From positions 62,001-126,000 of the forward strand of contig JBPOEY010000002.1 in NCBI GenBank assembly GCA_051251645.1: 64,000 bases of DNA. Reading direction: 5' to 3'. A model generated the notes under the pieces. The model saw only the letters and a list, made by a program, of their open reading frames with translations. It ran no database searches and was not told where the DNA came from. The stretch's first letter is position 1, and each line of letters opens with the position of its first letter. Made by a program: the position numbers and the translations under genes. The DNA comes from Litorimonas sp051251645. GTDB taxonomy: Bacteria > Pseudomonadota > Alphaproteobacteria > Caulobacterales > Maricaulaceae. This document shows, one piece after another, positions 34,425 through 42,741 of the stretch.

Positions 34425-36143
34425 ATGGCTAAAATCCGTTTTATAAAAATAGAGAATTTTCGTTGTTTCGAGTCTTTTGAATGGCATCCTAACTCTGGTT
34501 TGAATTGCCTCATAGGATCGGGTGACAGTGGAAAGTCCACGATCATAGACGCGATAGATTTAGCACTTGGTCCACGTCAGACGAAACTATTTTCAGATGC
34601 AGATTTTCATTTATTGCAAACCGATAAATCAATCTTGATTGAGATTACAGTTGGCGACCTCGACGACCCGCTTAAGAACCTTGAAAAATATGATATGTGG
34701 TTGCGCGGCTATGATAGCGCAAAAAAAGCTATCGAAGATGAACCAGCAGAAAATCTCGAAACAGTTTTAACAGTGCGCCTTGAAATTGGAGACGACCTCG
34801 ACCCGCAATGGTCGCTGTATTCAGCGCGCGCAGAAACTCAAGGACGAGAGAAAAATCTGTCTTGGGGCGACCGCGTGCTTCTGGCAGGAACGCGAATAGG
34901 CGCAGTATCAGATTATCACCTATCTTGGCGGAAGGGAGCTGTCCTGAACCGTATTGGCGACGAGACGCCCAACACGACCTCGGCTATTGCGAAAGCAAAG
35001 CGAGCAGCGAGAGATGCGTTTGGGGCAGAGGCTCAACCTGACCTTAACGACGTTCTTAAAGCGGTGAGTGATACAGCGGCAAACCTCGGTGTTCCCATCG
35101 AAGGCGACTTGCAGGCATTGCTCAACGCTCATTCAATTTCGCTTAACGGCGGTACAATCTCTGTCCACGATAAGAACGGCTTACCTCTCGGCTCACTAGG
35201 GCTCGGCTCAAGCAGATTGCTCGTTGCAGGTCTTTTGGATAAAGCAAAAAAGGGCTCAAACCTAATTCTAGTGGATGAGCTAGAGTATGGTCTCGAACCC
35301 CACAGAATCATCAGGTTTCTGGATGCGATTGGGGCGAAAGATGAAACTGAAAGAAAGCAGTCATTTGTAACAACTCACTCACCAATTGTACTTCGCGAAC
35401 TCTCGGCTTCGCAACTCTTTCGTTTATGCAAAACTGGAGATGTCCATTCTGCAAACTCGGCAAATTGTGACCCGACATCACAAGGAACATTACGACTTTA
35501 TCCAGAAGCCTTTCTTGCAAAGTCTATCATGCTTTGCGAAGGCGCAAGCGAAGTTGGCTTTCTTCGCGGGCTAGACCAATATTTTTCAACACAAGACAAA
35601 CAGTCTTTTTGGGCCTGTGGTTCAACGCTCGTTGACGCGAGCGGCGTGTCGAAATTATACAAAGCCGCACCAACGCTACAGAGCTTAGGCTATCGCATTG
35701 CGTCTCTTAGAGATGATGATGTCCTTCCCGATATTCAACAGGAGGCTGAATTTATAGCAAACGGCAGCACCGTCTTCAAATGGACTGCGGGATATAAAAT
35801 CGAAAACGCTATTATAAACGCTGCGCCGTTAGACATGATTGAGAAAATCATTAACGCTGGCATTTCTTCGGTTGGAGAGCAGACAGTAGACGAACATATT
35901 AAATCAACATCGTCTGGCAAGACAAATTTGAAAAACTTCCAAGACCTTGCTCCTCTTGGGCTCATATCTCAGGATGATCGAAATATACTGACGAACGCGT
36001 GTACAACTAAGAACGCATGGTTCAAATCAGTAAGCAGCATGGAAAGCCTTGCTAGAGATATAATCGCGCCGCAACTGGCAGATATGCACGCCGATTTTTC
36101 CAGCGTTGTAACCGCTGTCGGCACATGGATGCTCAATGAATAG
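34425..36143 (+). CDS. gajA: Gabija-type GajA: OLD-family ATPase/TOPRIM nuclease
   Basis: A 572-residue protein from the ATG at 34425 (MAKIRFIKIEN); an in-frame GTG lies at 34404. The ABC-like ATPase has Walker A in GSGDSGKSTI, a signature LGLGSSRLLV, Walker B in LILVDELEYGLEP and the H-loop TTHSPIVL. The TOPRIM domain follows, with the catalytic Glu in MLCEGASEVGF and the acidic cluster SLRDDDV. This order and length match GajA, which nicks phage DNA when nucleotide levels fall. The next gene is a UvrD-like helicase overlapping by 8 bases, as in Gabija systems and class 2 OLD operons generally. Assignment to Gabija proper rests on architecture, not on alignment. Confidence 0.85.
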   Translation: MAKIRFIKIENFRCFESFEWHPNSGLNCLIGSGDSGKSTIIDAIDLALGPRQTKLFSDADFHLLQTDKSILIEITVGDLDDPLKNLEKYDMWLRGYDSAKKAIEDEPAENLETVLTVRLEIGDDLDPQWSLYSARAETQGREKNLSWGDRVLLAGTRIGAVSDYHLSWRKGAVLNRIGDETPNTTSAIAKAKRAARDAFGAEAQPDLNDVLKAVSDTAANLGVPIEGDLQALLNAHSISLNGGTISVHDKNGLPLGSLGLGSSRLLVAGLLDKAKKGSNLILVDELEYGLEPHRIIRFLDAIGAKDETERKQSFVTTHSPIVLRELSASQLFRLCKTGDVHSANSANCDPTSQGTLRLYPEAFLAKSIMLCEGASEVGFLRGLDQYFSTQDKQSFWACGSTLVDASGVSKLYKAAPTLQSLGYRIASLRDDDVLPDIQQEAEFIANGSTVFKWTAGYKIENAIINAAPLDMIEKIINAGISSVGEQTVDEHIKSTSSGKTNLKNFQDLAPLGLISQDDRNILTNACTTKNAWFKSVSSMESLARDIIAPQLADMHADFSSVVTAVGTWMLNE

Positions 36144-37554
36144 CGTATTGCTGCCTACAGAAATATCCGGTGGAACGATAACCGCACCAGCAGGGTGTGG
36201 CAAAACGCACCTAGTTGCCGAAAGCATCGCTCAACACGGTGAGAATGAACTACCGTTACTCGTTCTCACACATACCAATGCAGGAGTTGCCGCCCTACGA
36301 AACCGCATTAGTAGGCTTGGAGCGAATGCAAAAAAAGCAAGAATTGCGACGCTGGATGGTTGGTCTTTAAAAATCCTTCGCTCTTTTCCGGCGCGAGGAG
36401 AAATTGACCCTACGCATACAGAACTAAACAACCCAAAAGAAGACTATCCCGCCATCCGAAAGGGTGTTTTGAACATTTTGAACGGTGGGCATATTAGGGA
36501 TATAGTTGCATCCTCCTACTCAAGGCTTATCGTTGACGAATACCAAGATTGCCAAGTCGAGCAGCATGAAATGGTTATCAGTCTTTCGCAGGATTTGCCT
36601 ACATGCGTTCTTGGCGACCCCCTACAATCGATTTTCAACTTTGGAGGACAAACGACTGTTGACTGGTCCTCTGATGTTCTTGCAACATTTCCCAGCGCCC
36701 GTGAGTTAACTACGCCTTGGCGTTGGAATTTGGTGGGAAATGTAGAGTTGGGAAATTGGCTTCTTTCCGTGCGGAAGTCTCTCATAAGTGGTCAAAAAAT
36801 TGACCTTCGAGAAGCTCCCGACTGTGTAGAATGGGTGCAAATAACAGGTTCAAAAAGTCATGATTGGCCAAAGCAACTCGCCGCTGCAAACACGAAATCC
36901 CCAGTTGCAGATGGCGGCAGCTTGATAATGGCGAAGTGGCCATCAGACCAAATTGAATATGCGAAGAGAATTCCGGGCGCGGTGAAGATTGAAAATGCCG
37001 AGTTAAGCGACTTGGTAAAGTTCGCAGCCTCTTTTTCGCTGACAGAAGAAGATGCTCTTAATAAGCTTGTAAACTTCGCGGCTACGATGATGACAGGTCT
37101 TGAACTCTCCAAGCTAAGCAAACGTTTTCAATCATTAAGAGCAAACACAAATCGAAATCCACCAAGCGATGCTGAAGCATCGCTTTTGGAGTTTGCTGAA
37201 CTACCAACTTATCGCAAAGCCGCGATAGTTCTCTCGGAACTAAACCGTCAAACTGGTGTGAGAGTGTTTCGTAGCCATTTACTTCGCTCAACACTCAAGG
37301 CTCTAAACGCGGCAGAGGCTCAAGAGGATGCAGACCTCGTTGAAATTGCAACTCAAATTCGCGACCAGATACGTGTGTCCGGACGTGGACTTACTAAAAA
37401 AGCTGTAGGCAGCACACTTCTATTCAAAGGGCTTGAGGCAGACGTTTCTATCATCCTAGACGCAAGCACAATGAATGCTCGCGATTTGTATGTGGCACTT
37501 ACAAGGGGGGCTAGGAAAATTGTAGTATGCTCCAAGACGCCCCTCATACCTTAG
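36136..37554 (+). CDS. gajB: Gabija-type GajB: UvrD-like helicase
   Basis: A 472-residue superfamily 1A helicase/ATPase. It has motif I TAPAGCGKTHL, motif Ia LVLTHTNAG, motif II IVDEYQDCQ, motif III LGDPLQSIF, a PWRWN segment in place of motif IV, and motif VI YVALTRGARK. The length is close to GajB (about 490). The start lies inside the last codons of gajA, giving translational coupling. In Gabija systems GajB forms a complex with GajA and is needed for protection. The C-terminal VCSKTPLIP ends shortly after motif VI, with no extra domain. Confidence 0.85.
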   Translation: MNSVLLPTEISGGTITAPAGCGKTHLVAESIAQHGENELPLLVLTHTNAGVAALRNRISRLGANAKKARIATLDGWSLKILRSFPARGEIDPTHTELNNPKEDYPAIRKGVLNILNGGHIRDIVASSYSRLIVDEYQDCQVEQHEMVISLSQDLPTCVLGDPLQSIFNFGGQTTVDWSSDVLATFPSARELTTPWRWNLVGNVELGNWLLSVRKSLISGQKIDLREAPDCVEWVQITGSKSHDWPKQLAAANTKSPVADGGSLIMAKWPSDQIEYAKRIPGAVKIENAELSDLVKFAASFSLTEEDALNKLVNFAATMMTGLELSKLSKRFQSLRANTNRNPPSDAEASLLEFAELPTYRKAAIVLSELNRQTGVRVFRSHLLRSTLKALNAAEAQEDADLVEIATQIRDQIRVSGRGLTKKAVGSTLLFKGLEADVSIILDASTMNARDLYVALTRGARKIVVCSKTPLIP

Positions 37555-37637
37555 TTTTATTAGATAGCGTCTAAACGCGCTTTCGTGATCCGAGCCTGTC
37601 ATATCAGCCAGTCGGCTTCAGTTCGGCATGAAAGGCC

Positions 37638-38453
37638 CTAAGATGTAACGAAGCGCAAGCTTCCACTTTCAATATCTTTGACGATACCTCTTACAAAGTC
37701 TTTAGCGCGGGACACGAATGTATCGCTGCTCACATTTACATCATACTCAACGTAGACCGCCTCAATGGGTATGAGCGAGCCATCTGTAGCCTTAAAATGA
37801 GCATCGGGATGTCGCCACAGCCATTTTTTGTCTGTCTCTGCTATTCGGCTACTCGGCAATAAGTTCTGAATGTCCACATGAGACGCGAGAGGCTTACCAT
37901 CCTGATTGAAGAACAAGGGGTCGTAATTCGTTCCGTCGAAATGGAGAACCACATCCTCACCCTTTGGTATGGAGGCCATAAAACTTTTTGTAGGAATCGG
38001 CTCGAAATGAGTGATGTTCGTCGTAATGGCATGTAGTGTTGAGTGGATTTCTCTGATGCGCCCCTCAAAATCTTCGTCTCTACTCTCTCTTATTTCTTTC
38101 AGCGCAATCCCATGTGTCTCGGCATAGCGGATTGCGCCTTCCTGAAAACCGTTGGATGAAACAAAAATACCGTTCAATTTTGGAAGATCTGCAAGAACAC
38201 CATGGAAGTCACGGACCTTGCCAACTGGGACGGGTGAAGCAAAATTTTTGCATTCGATGGCGGTTTGATACCTGTTTTCTCCGATATTGAACTCCCAATA
38301 AATGTCGATTTGGGGTTTTAGGCCGGACAATCCAATCATGTCGGTCTTGTTCATTTCAACTATCACATTGGTGTATCCGTCTTCGGATAGTATCGCCTGA
38401 TATATACCTTGAACAAATTCCTCGTACTTTTTCCCTTTGCTGTATGCGCTCAT
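37638..38453 (-). CDS. Mrr-like restriction endonuclease
   Basis: A 271-residue protein with a PD-(D/E)XK-type nuclease domain in the first 120 residues: SKGKKYEEFVQGIY, the acidic PQIDIYWEF, and the catalytic IECKNF, then a conserved GIFVSSNGFQEGA. This resembles Mrr-type (type IV) nucleases, which cut modified DNA. The C-terminal half (residues ~150-271) is unassigned and may recognise DNA or a partner. It is convergent with gajB and divergent from a pair of small membrane protein genes. Confidence 0.8.
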   Translation of the reverse strand: MSAYSKGKKYEEFVQGIYQAILSEDGYTNVIVEMNKTDMIGLSGLKPQIDIYWEFNIGENRYQTAIECKNFASPVPVGKVRDFHGVLADLPKLNGIFVSSNGFQEGAIRYAETHGIALKEIRESRDEDFEGRIREIHSTLHAITTNITHFEPIPTKSFMASIPKGEDVVLHFDGTNYDPLFFNQDGKPLASHVDIQNLLPSSRIAETDKKWLWRHPDAHFKATDGSLIPIEAVYVEYDVNVSSDTFVSRAKDFVRGIVKDIESGSLRFVTS

Positions 38454-38511
38454 TCTGATTTCTCATTGATGCGATGCTAATGATTACCTATAAGCCATTC
38501 TGGAGGGTAGA

Positions 38512-38700
38512 ATGGATAAGGTTTTTGGTGTTTTGGTTTCTGCTGTCTTGCTGACCGGCTGGATTTGGATTTTTGGTCAAACGGATAGCGTTTATATTCA
38601 AGCGGGCATGATTGTTTTTAGCATTTTGGGTGGTTGCTTGATGGCCTCGCAATCGGATGACGAACACGACGTCGATGAAGATGTTGAGATGATGTCGTGA
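38512..38700 (+). CDS. small two-helix membrane protein with acidic tail
   Basis: A 62-residue product with two hydrophobic helices (residues ~5-22 and ~29-46) and a strongly acidic C-terminus (SDDEHDVDEDVE). It has a good GGAGGG ribosome site 6 bases upstream. Its stop overlaps the ATG of the next gene by one base. No family is recognised. Its position between defence genes suggests a toxin, immunity or membrane-sensing role, but nothing proves this. Confidence 0.65.
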   Translation: MDKVFGVLVSAVLLTGWIWIFGQTDSVYIQAGMIVFSILGGCLMASQSDDEHDVDEDVEMMS

Positions 38701-38933
38701 TGCCGCAACCAAAGAGTTATAGAAAGTGCGTATCAGATTGCATCAAAAAATATGGTAGCAATCTTCCTTATATCGCCAGTGCCATTATTATTGTGTCTTT
38801 ACCAATAGCCTTTTTCGACGGAGGGGCTACGGCAGCAAGCGTCGCAATTGTTTTAGCCTCACTGGGTTATGGGAACGTAAGCGTTTCACTTACGACTTGT
38901 CTATTGCGATGCCTAAGAAAAAAGAAACGCTAG
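38700..38933 (+). CDS. small membrane protein with Cys and basic tail
   Basis: A 77-residue product translationally coupled to the preceding one (TGATG); a GTG one codon earlier is also in frame. It has a basic N-terminus with CVSDCIKK, a central hydrophobic stretch (residues ~24-62) and a C-terminus with CLLRC followed by RKKKR. The four cysteines, small size and membrane helix recall some bacteriocin-like or toxin peptides, but no family is identified. It converges with the next small gene, overlapping by 4 bases. Confidence 0.62.
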   Translation: MPQPKSYRKCVSDCIKKYGSNLPYIASAIIIVSLPIAFFDGGATAASVAIVLASLGYGNVSVSLTTCLLRCLRKKKR

Positions 38934-39127
38934 CCAGGGTTTGGTACGGATTTTCTGTTTGATTTTGTCTTTTTATGCATGAAACCTTGAGCTAGTAAGT
39001 AACTCGACAATCCTCCAAAAACAACAATTGATAGGGTTGGAGCAAGCGGCATAGCTAAAATACACGCCGCACCAGATACGGTTGCGCCCAAATATAAAGC
39101 TGATCTCTTATTAAATATTTTTTTCAT
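38930..39127 (-). CDS. small membrane protein
   Basis: A 65-residue protein: a basic start (MKKIFNKRS), two hydrophobic helices (residues ~10-28 and ~31-48) and a basic tail (HKKTKSNRKS). A GAGGAG site precedes the ATG, and a perfect palindrome lies just upstream. No family is recognised. It lies between the small membrane pair and the tyrosine recombinase. Confidence 0.6.
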   Translation of the reverse strand: MKKIFNKRSALYLGATVSGAACILAMPLAPTLSIVVFGGLSSYLLAQGFMHKKTKSNRKSVPNPG

Positions 39128-39142
39128 TAGGTACTCCTCAAG

Positions 39143-39159
39143 TTGTTATAATATAACAA
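39143..39159. promoter_or_regulatory. palindromic operator candidate
   Basis: TTGTTATA and TATAACAA form a perfect palindrome around a single A, 16 bases before the start of the 65-residue membrane protein gene. It overlaps a TATAAT-like hexamer, so a repressor bound here would cover the promoter. Confidence 0.5.
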
Positions 39160-39178
39160 TACCTTAATACTTAATAAT

Positions 39179-39784
39179 TTACAACTCCATTTCATACAAA
39201 TCCCGAATTTCTCCATCCTGAATACATAAATACTCTAGCGTCTGTTTCTCGCTCGTATGGCCGAAGGCGGCCATGAGGAGGGCGACGGGGCGGTTGTTTT
39301 GGACGCGTTGATGATAGCCCCATGTTTTGCGCATGGTGTGCGTCCCGTAATTTCCTTTGAGGCCGATGTCTGCGCACCAGCTTTTCATTTTATGATTTGC
39401 AGCCGAGACTGTGAGGGCGCTTCCCGATCTTTGAGAGCGGAATAGCGGGCTGTCAGGGCTTGCGTGGGGATGAACAGCGAGCCAACGCTCCATACTTTCA
39501 ACAACGGTTCTATTGAGTGTTATCGCGCGATAGCGACCTGATTTTGACTGCTTAAGGTCGAGACGGTCGCCAACGTTCAAATGAGCAACATGACCGACCT
39601 TAAGGGAAAGAATTTCACCTGCGCGATACGCGGTATTGATGCCAAAAGTGAACATACACAGATCACGCGGATTATCCGACAATAGGGCCTTGATGGCCTG
39701 AATGTCTTCCAGATGGCGGATTGGCTCAACCTTGATGGAGGAGCCTTTCTTAGGGTGATTTGGGTTGCGTTTTTTCACTGCCAT
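39179..39784 (-). CDS. tyrosine recombinase, catalytic domain only
   Basis: A 201-residue tyrosine recombinase that lacks the N-terminal core-binding domain of XerC/D-type enzymes. The catalytic residues are visible: Arg in NTAYRAGEIL, Lys in KQSKSGRYR, the H-x-x-R box as THTMRKTW, the second His as FGHTSEKQT and the nucleophile Tyr in LEYL. Short enzymes of this kind are common on plasmids and integrative elements, where they resolve multimers or control inversions. The gene begins 24 bp from a 34-bp lox-like site, a likely target. Confidence 0.88.
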   Translation of the reverse strand: MAVKKRNPNHPKKGSSIKVEPIRHLEDIQAIKALLSDNPRDLCMFTFGINTAYRAGEILSLKVGHVAHLNVGDRLDLKQSKSGRYRAITLNRTVVESMERWLAVHPHASPDSPLFRSQRSGSALTVSAANHKMKSWCADIGLKGNYGTHTMRKTWGYHQRVQNNRPVALLMAAFGHTSEKQTLEYLCIQDGEIRDLYEMEL

Positions 39785-39808
39785 TCGACTAGGATAACAG
39801 CGAAAATA

Positions 39809-39842
39809 AATACATCAACTTTTATTGATAAGTTGATGTATT
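39809..39842. repeat. lox-like recombination site 1
   Basis: Perfect 13-bp inverted arms AATACATCAACTT and AAGTTGATGTATT flank the 8-bp asymmetric spacer TTATTGAT. This 13-8-13 layout is that of loxP-class sites. It sits directly upstream of the tyrosine recombinase gene. Confidence 0.6.
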
Positions 39843-39928
39843 ATGAAAACCCTTTATCGGTCAAGGCTTTTCGAAAGGCGGCTCAAGAAAATTTATGCCA
39901 TTTTCCCTGTGTGTCCCCGCACTAGCTA

Positions 39929-39962
39929 GGATCATCAACTTTTCAATAGAAGTTTATGACTG
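39929..39962. repeat. lox-like recombination site 2
   Basis: The arms share the inner nine positions of site 1 (CATCAACTT on the left, AAGTTTATG on the right, one change) around an 8-bp spacer TTCAATAG. The outer parts are not conserved. It is 120 bp from site 1 in the same orientation and lies just before the 39978 gene. Confidence 0.5.
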
Positions 39963-39977
39963 CACGAGGAGAACAAC

Positions 39978-40331
39978 ATGCAGATTGCCGCCGTTCAATG
40001 GAGCACCCTTGACCACATTCACGATGTGGAACCTATCAACAATGCCGACGAAGCGTGCCTGACGGAAATTCGTCATGTGCTGACCAAGTACGGCAACCTT
40101 AAGCGTTTTGGTGTGGCTCTGCTCCACAATCATTTTGAGCTAAGTGACGATGAAGTCATGATGGAAACGACTGATCTTGATCAGCGCACACATGTCGTCC
40201 GCCCGATGACGCAAGCTGAAATCGATAAAAACAATATCGAGGTTCAATCGACCATCGTGACGTTTGATGAGACGGGCTATCATCGCCGCTGTGGGTGTGA
40301 TCCACGCGCCACCGGACACCATCACAAGTAA
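39978..40331 (+). CDS. protein of unknown function with His/Cys-rich tail
   Basis: A 117-residue protein with a GAGGAG ribosome site. The first half is helical (DEACLTEIRHVLTKYGNLKRFG), followed by LLHNHFELSDDE. The C-terminus reads HRRCGCDP and then GHHHK, a possible metal-binding end. No family is recognised. A lox-like site is 15 bases upstream and a strong terminator follows, so it forms its own unit within the mobile element. Confidence 0.68.
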   Translation: MQIAAVQWSTLDHIHDVEPINNADEACLTEIRHVLTKYGNLKRFGVALLHNHFELSDDEVMMETTDLDQRTHVVRPMTQAEIDKNNIEVQSTIVTFDETGYHRRCGCDPRATGHHHK

Positions 40332-40348
40332 GACATCTCTTAAAGCAT

Positions 40349-40377
40349 AAGCTCCCGTTTTATAGCGGGAGCTTTTT
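40349..40377 (+). terminator. rho-independent terminator
   Basis: AAGCTCCCG and CGGGAGCTT pair perfectly around an 8-nt loop and are followed by TTT. It is 18 bases after the stop of the 117-residue protein gene. Confidence 0.88.
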
Positions 40378-40393
40378 ACATTTTGGACGCCGT

Positions 40394-41422
40394 ATGCCTC
40401 GCTCATTCTTACTTTTGACCGTGTATTCTCTCGCATCCGCGTGTCTTGTCGGATGTGGGAACACGGATAGCACGGAGGACACAACGGCACCCGTTGTCAC
40501 GCGCGAATCCGCAATGAAGGCCGTTGACCCGGATGGTCCATTGGCCCCCTCTATTCGAGACGTCGAACAACAAAGCGAAATTGCTGACTCTGTTGTTAAG
40601 GAAGCTGCAAAGAGGGAATGCGGTCTTCGTCTGCCTTATACAAATGAAGGCTACTCCAGCGGTGACCTTCCGCCCTATGTTCACAAATCTTACGATGAGC
40701 GTTTGGGCGACATCGACAATCCGTGCCTTCTAACGGATGCGGATTTGGCCCTCTTGCCTGAACGCGACCGCCTTGCGCTCAAACTCCTTCATGATGAACC
40801 GGCGCTTTTAGAAGACGGAGAAATTCAGCATGTGTTCGTCTGCTTGAACGACCCTGTTGCAGCAGAACTCGCAGAAGACAATGAATTCGCTTGGCCTCGT
40901 TTAGTTGAAAAGGTTGTCAATCACGGAAAGACATTTCTGCCGCAATTTGCGACAGTCGAATTTGAAGTCCCGCTTGGCACCACGCTTTCCTTGTCAAAAT
41001 ATGATGGCGAGGCAGGAGGCTTTCACATTCTTGACGGCGGAAGAGACCCGAACATCGGACAAATCGGCATACAGCTTCCTTTCATGGGAGGGTGCTTTGG
41101 GAATTCACCATTAAACTTCCCCGGCAACGTCGAAAATTGGTTTGAGAGGGGGCGATATGAAAAATTTATCGTGGCACTGGACCGACCTATTTCCGGGCTT
41201 TTTCTAGAGATGACACCAACACAAGCCGAAGATTTTATCACTCGACAAATTAAGGATGACCTTCGCATCGTAAGCCTCACCGCGCGCGTAAGCGTATCCG
41301 ATTACGAAAGAAGCCCAAAACGCACAGGCTTCAACCGCGTGACGTTCCAAGGAAACCTACGGGGCGTCACAGTGAACCACAGGGACATTGAGGACCCACT
41401 ATTAAAAGTATCCTATCCTTAG
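40394..41422 (+). CDS. lipoprotein of unknown function
   Basis: A 342-residue product with a lipoprotein signal (ACLVGC, Cys at about residue 21) followed by a Thr/Asp-rich linker. The body has a helical segment with KEAAKRECGLRLP, then DRLALKLLHDEPALLEDGEIQHVFVCLNDP, described here only as a charged stretch, and a beta-rich end (residues ~195-342). Four cysteines are spread through the mature part. No family is recognised. It is the gene nearest the relaxase 3' end, convergent with it, and may be an entry-exclusion or surface protein of the element; this is conjecture. Confidence 0.7.
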   Translation: MPRSFLLLTVYSLASACLVGCGNTDSTEDTTAPVVTRESAMKAVDPDGPLAPSIRDVEQQSEIADSVVKEAAKRECGLRLPYTNEGYSSGDLPPYVHKSYDERLGDIDNPCLLTDADLALLPERDRLALKLLHDEPALLEDGEIQHVFVCLNDPVAAELAEDNEFAWPRLVEKVVNHGKTFLPQFATVEFEVPLGTTLSLSKYDGEAGGFHILDGGRDPNIGQIGIQLPFMGGCFGNSPLNFPGNVENWFERGRYEKFIVALDRPISGLFLEMTPTQAEDFITRQIKDDLRIVSLTARVSVSDYERSPKRTGFNRVTFQGNLRGVTVNHRDIEDPLLKVSYP

Positions 41423-41465
41423 CATGAGTGTAGCTTCTCCATTCCTGATGCTCCGCATTAAAACG

Positions 41466-42737
41466 TCAACGGCCTAGGTCGTTCTCTCTGTCATGCCGTT
41501 TAAGGTGCCTCTGAATTTCAGCCTCGTTTTCAATCGTCTCTTGCGATTGGACTGTCTCACAGAGCAGCGCATGGCGCACCATGTCGTAGTTCGCCAGCGT
41601 GTCTTGCTTTTCGCGCTCTAGCCGTCCCCGCGCTTCGATATGCGTGAATATCAAGTCGTCCCGCTCGTTCTGATCGCGGTTGAGACAGCGATAGAGATCA
41701 TGTTCATTGACCATCTTGAGCCGTGCATGCCGCCCCGTGAAGCGGTCGATGAGGCCTTTTAGTCCTTTCCGATAGAGCGACAGCCGTTTGGCATGTTCTT
41801 CTTTGGCGCGAAGTTCCTGCCGCACCTCAAGGGCGGCGCGTTCCTGTTTCTGCGCTTTGACGAGCATCTCCCGCTTGGTCTCAATCTCGCCTAAGTCTTC
41901 ATCACGAATGTCTTTAGCCTCTAGGAGATGGCCGTCGATGACGGGGGCAATCTCGTTTTTAAACGAAGTCATCTGATCTGTGATGGGGGGCAGATCAGCT
42001 GAGCGTCCTAGTCTTGCTCTGACCTCTTTTGTTTTTAGGCCGATCCAACGCGGGATCGAAAAAACGTTGCCTTCAAAATCGACGGCGACATATCCCCGCC
42101 GATCCCCACGGGCGAGTTTATAGCCGCGCTCATTGAGAGCATTCTCAAAGGCCGCACGGCCATCTGAAATCTGCCATGCATCTTGGAGCGCTTCTTTGAT
42201 GTCGCGGGGGTCTTGTTCAGACCGTTTCGCTTGTAGCCAGTCTTGAAGCGTGAAGTTACGCGGATCGCGCTTTTGACTGTCTGCCAAACCTGCGGGCATC
42301 GTCCATCCGTGTTCGCGATAGAGGGATTTACTGACCTCACGCAGTTTCATCTTGTAGAACGACATCTGCTTGGCCGTCATTGTGTCGGCATCAATTCGTG
42401 ACCAAACGACATGCGCGTGACGTCGCCCTTTCTTTTCGTGAAAGACGATCGCGCGGGGCTGTCCGTTCAGATCAAGTTTCTCTTCAATCTGTCGCACGGC
42501 GGCTTCAAATGTCTCTGTCGTAACCTTGGCCTCAGGTGGCGGGCTGAGCGAGAGTGAGAATAGAAACTGACGACATTTGGTCGCTTTGGAGATCGCATGC
42601 GTTTCAACGAAAGCATCTGTTAGATCAGAAGACGCAAAGCCGCGCACTTCGTGCACGGTGACATGGTCATTCTCGTTCGAGAGAAGATGCGCGGCAAGCT
42701 GACGAGCGCCGCCGCGCTGTGACGCCGACAAAATCAC
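41466..42737 (-). CDS. relaxase/mobilization nuclease
   Basis: A 423-residue relaxase that nicks oriT and covalently leads the strand out. The GTG at 42737 gives the family-typical start MILSASQRGGA; the longer ATG frame to 42812 adds residues encoded inside mobC. The catalytic region is recognisable from HEVRGF, AIVFHEKKGRRHAHVVW (metal-binding histidines) and RID. The C-terminal half is long and helical (KREMLVKAQKQERAALE). It starts 4 bases after the mobC stop with an AAAAGG site, so the two are coupled. The MOB family is not assigned. Confidence 0.9.
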   Translation of the reverse strand: MILSASQRGGARQLAAHLLSNENDHVTVHEVRGFASSDLTDAFVETHAISKATKCRQFLFSLSLSPPPEAKVTTETFEAAVRQIEEKLDLNGQPRAIVFHEKKGRRHAHVVWSRIDADTMTAKQMSFYKMKLREVSKSLYREHGWTMPAGLADSQKRDPRNFTLQDWLQAKRSEQDPRDIKEALQDAWQISDGRAAFENALNERGYKLARGDRRGYVAVDFEGNVFSIPRWIGLKTKEVRARLGRSADLPPITDQMTSFKNEIAPVIDGHLLEAKDIRDEDLGEIETKREMLVKAQKQERAALEVRQELRAKEEHAKRLSLYRKGLKGLIDRFTGRHARLKMVNEHDLYRCLNRDQNERDDLIFTHIEARGRLEREKQDTLANYDMVRHALLCETVQSQETIENEAEIQRHLKRHDRENDLGR

Positions 42738-42741
42738 GGCA

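Noticed and set aside
34455..34475. Ten-base match to the tRNA-Leu T-arm (TTCGAGTCTT) as the far attachment site
   Set aside because: It lies in a conserved part of the gajA-like coding sequence and lacks the flanking tRNA bases.
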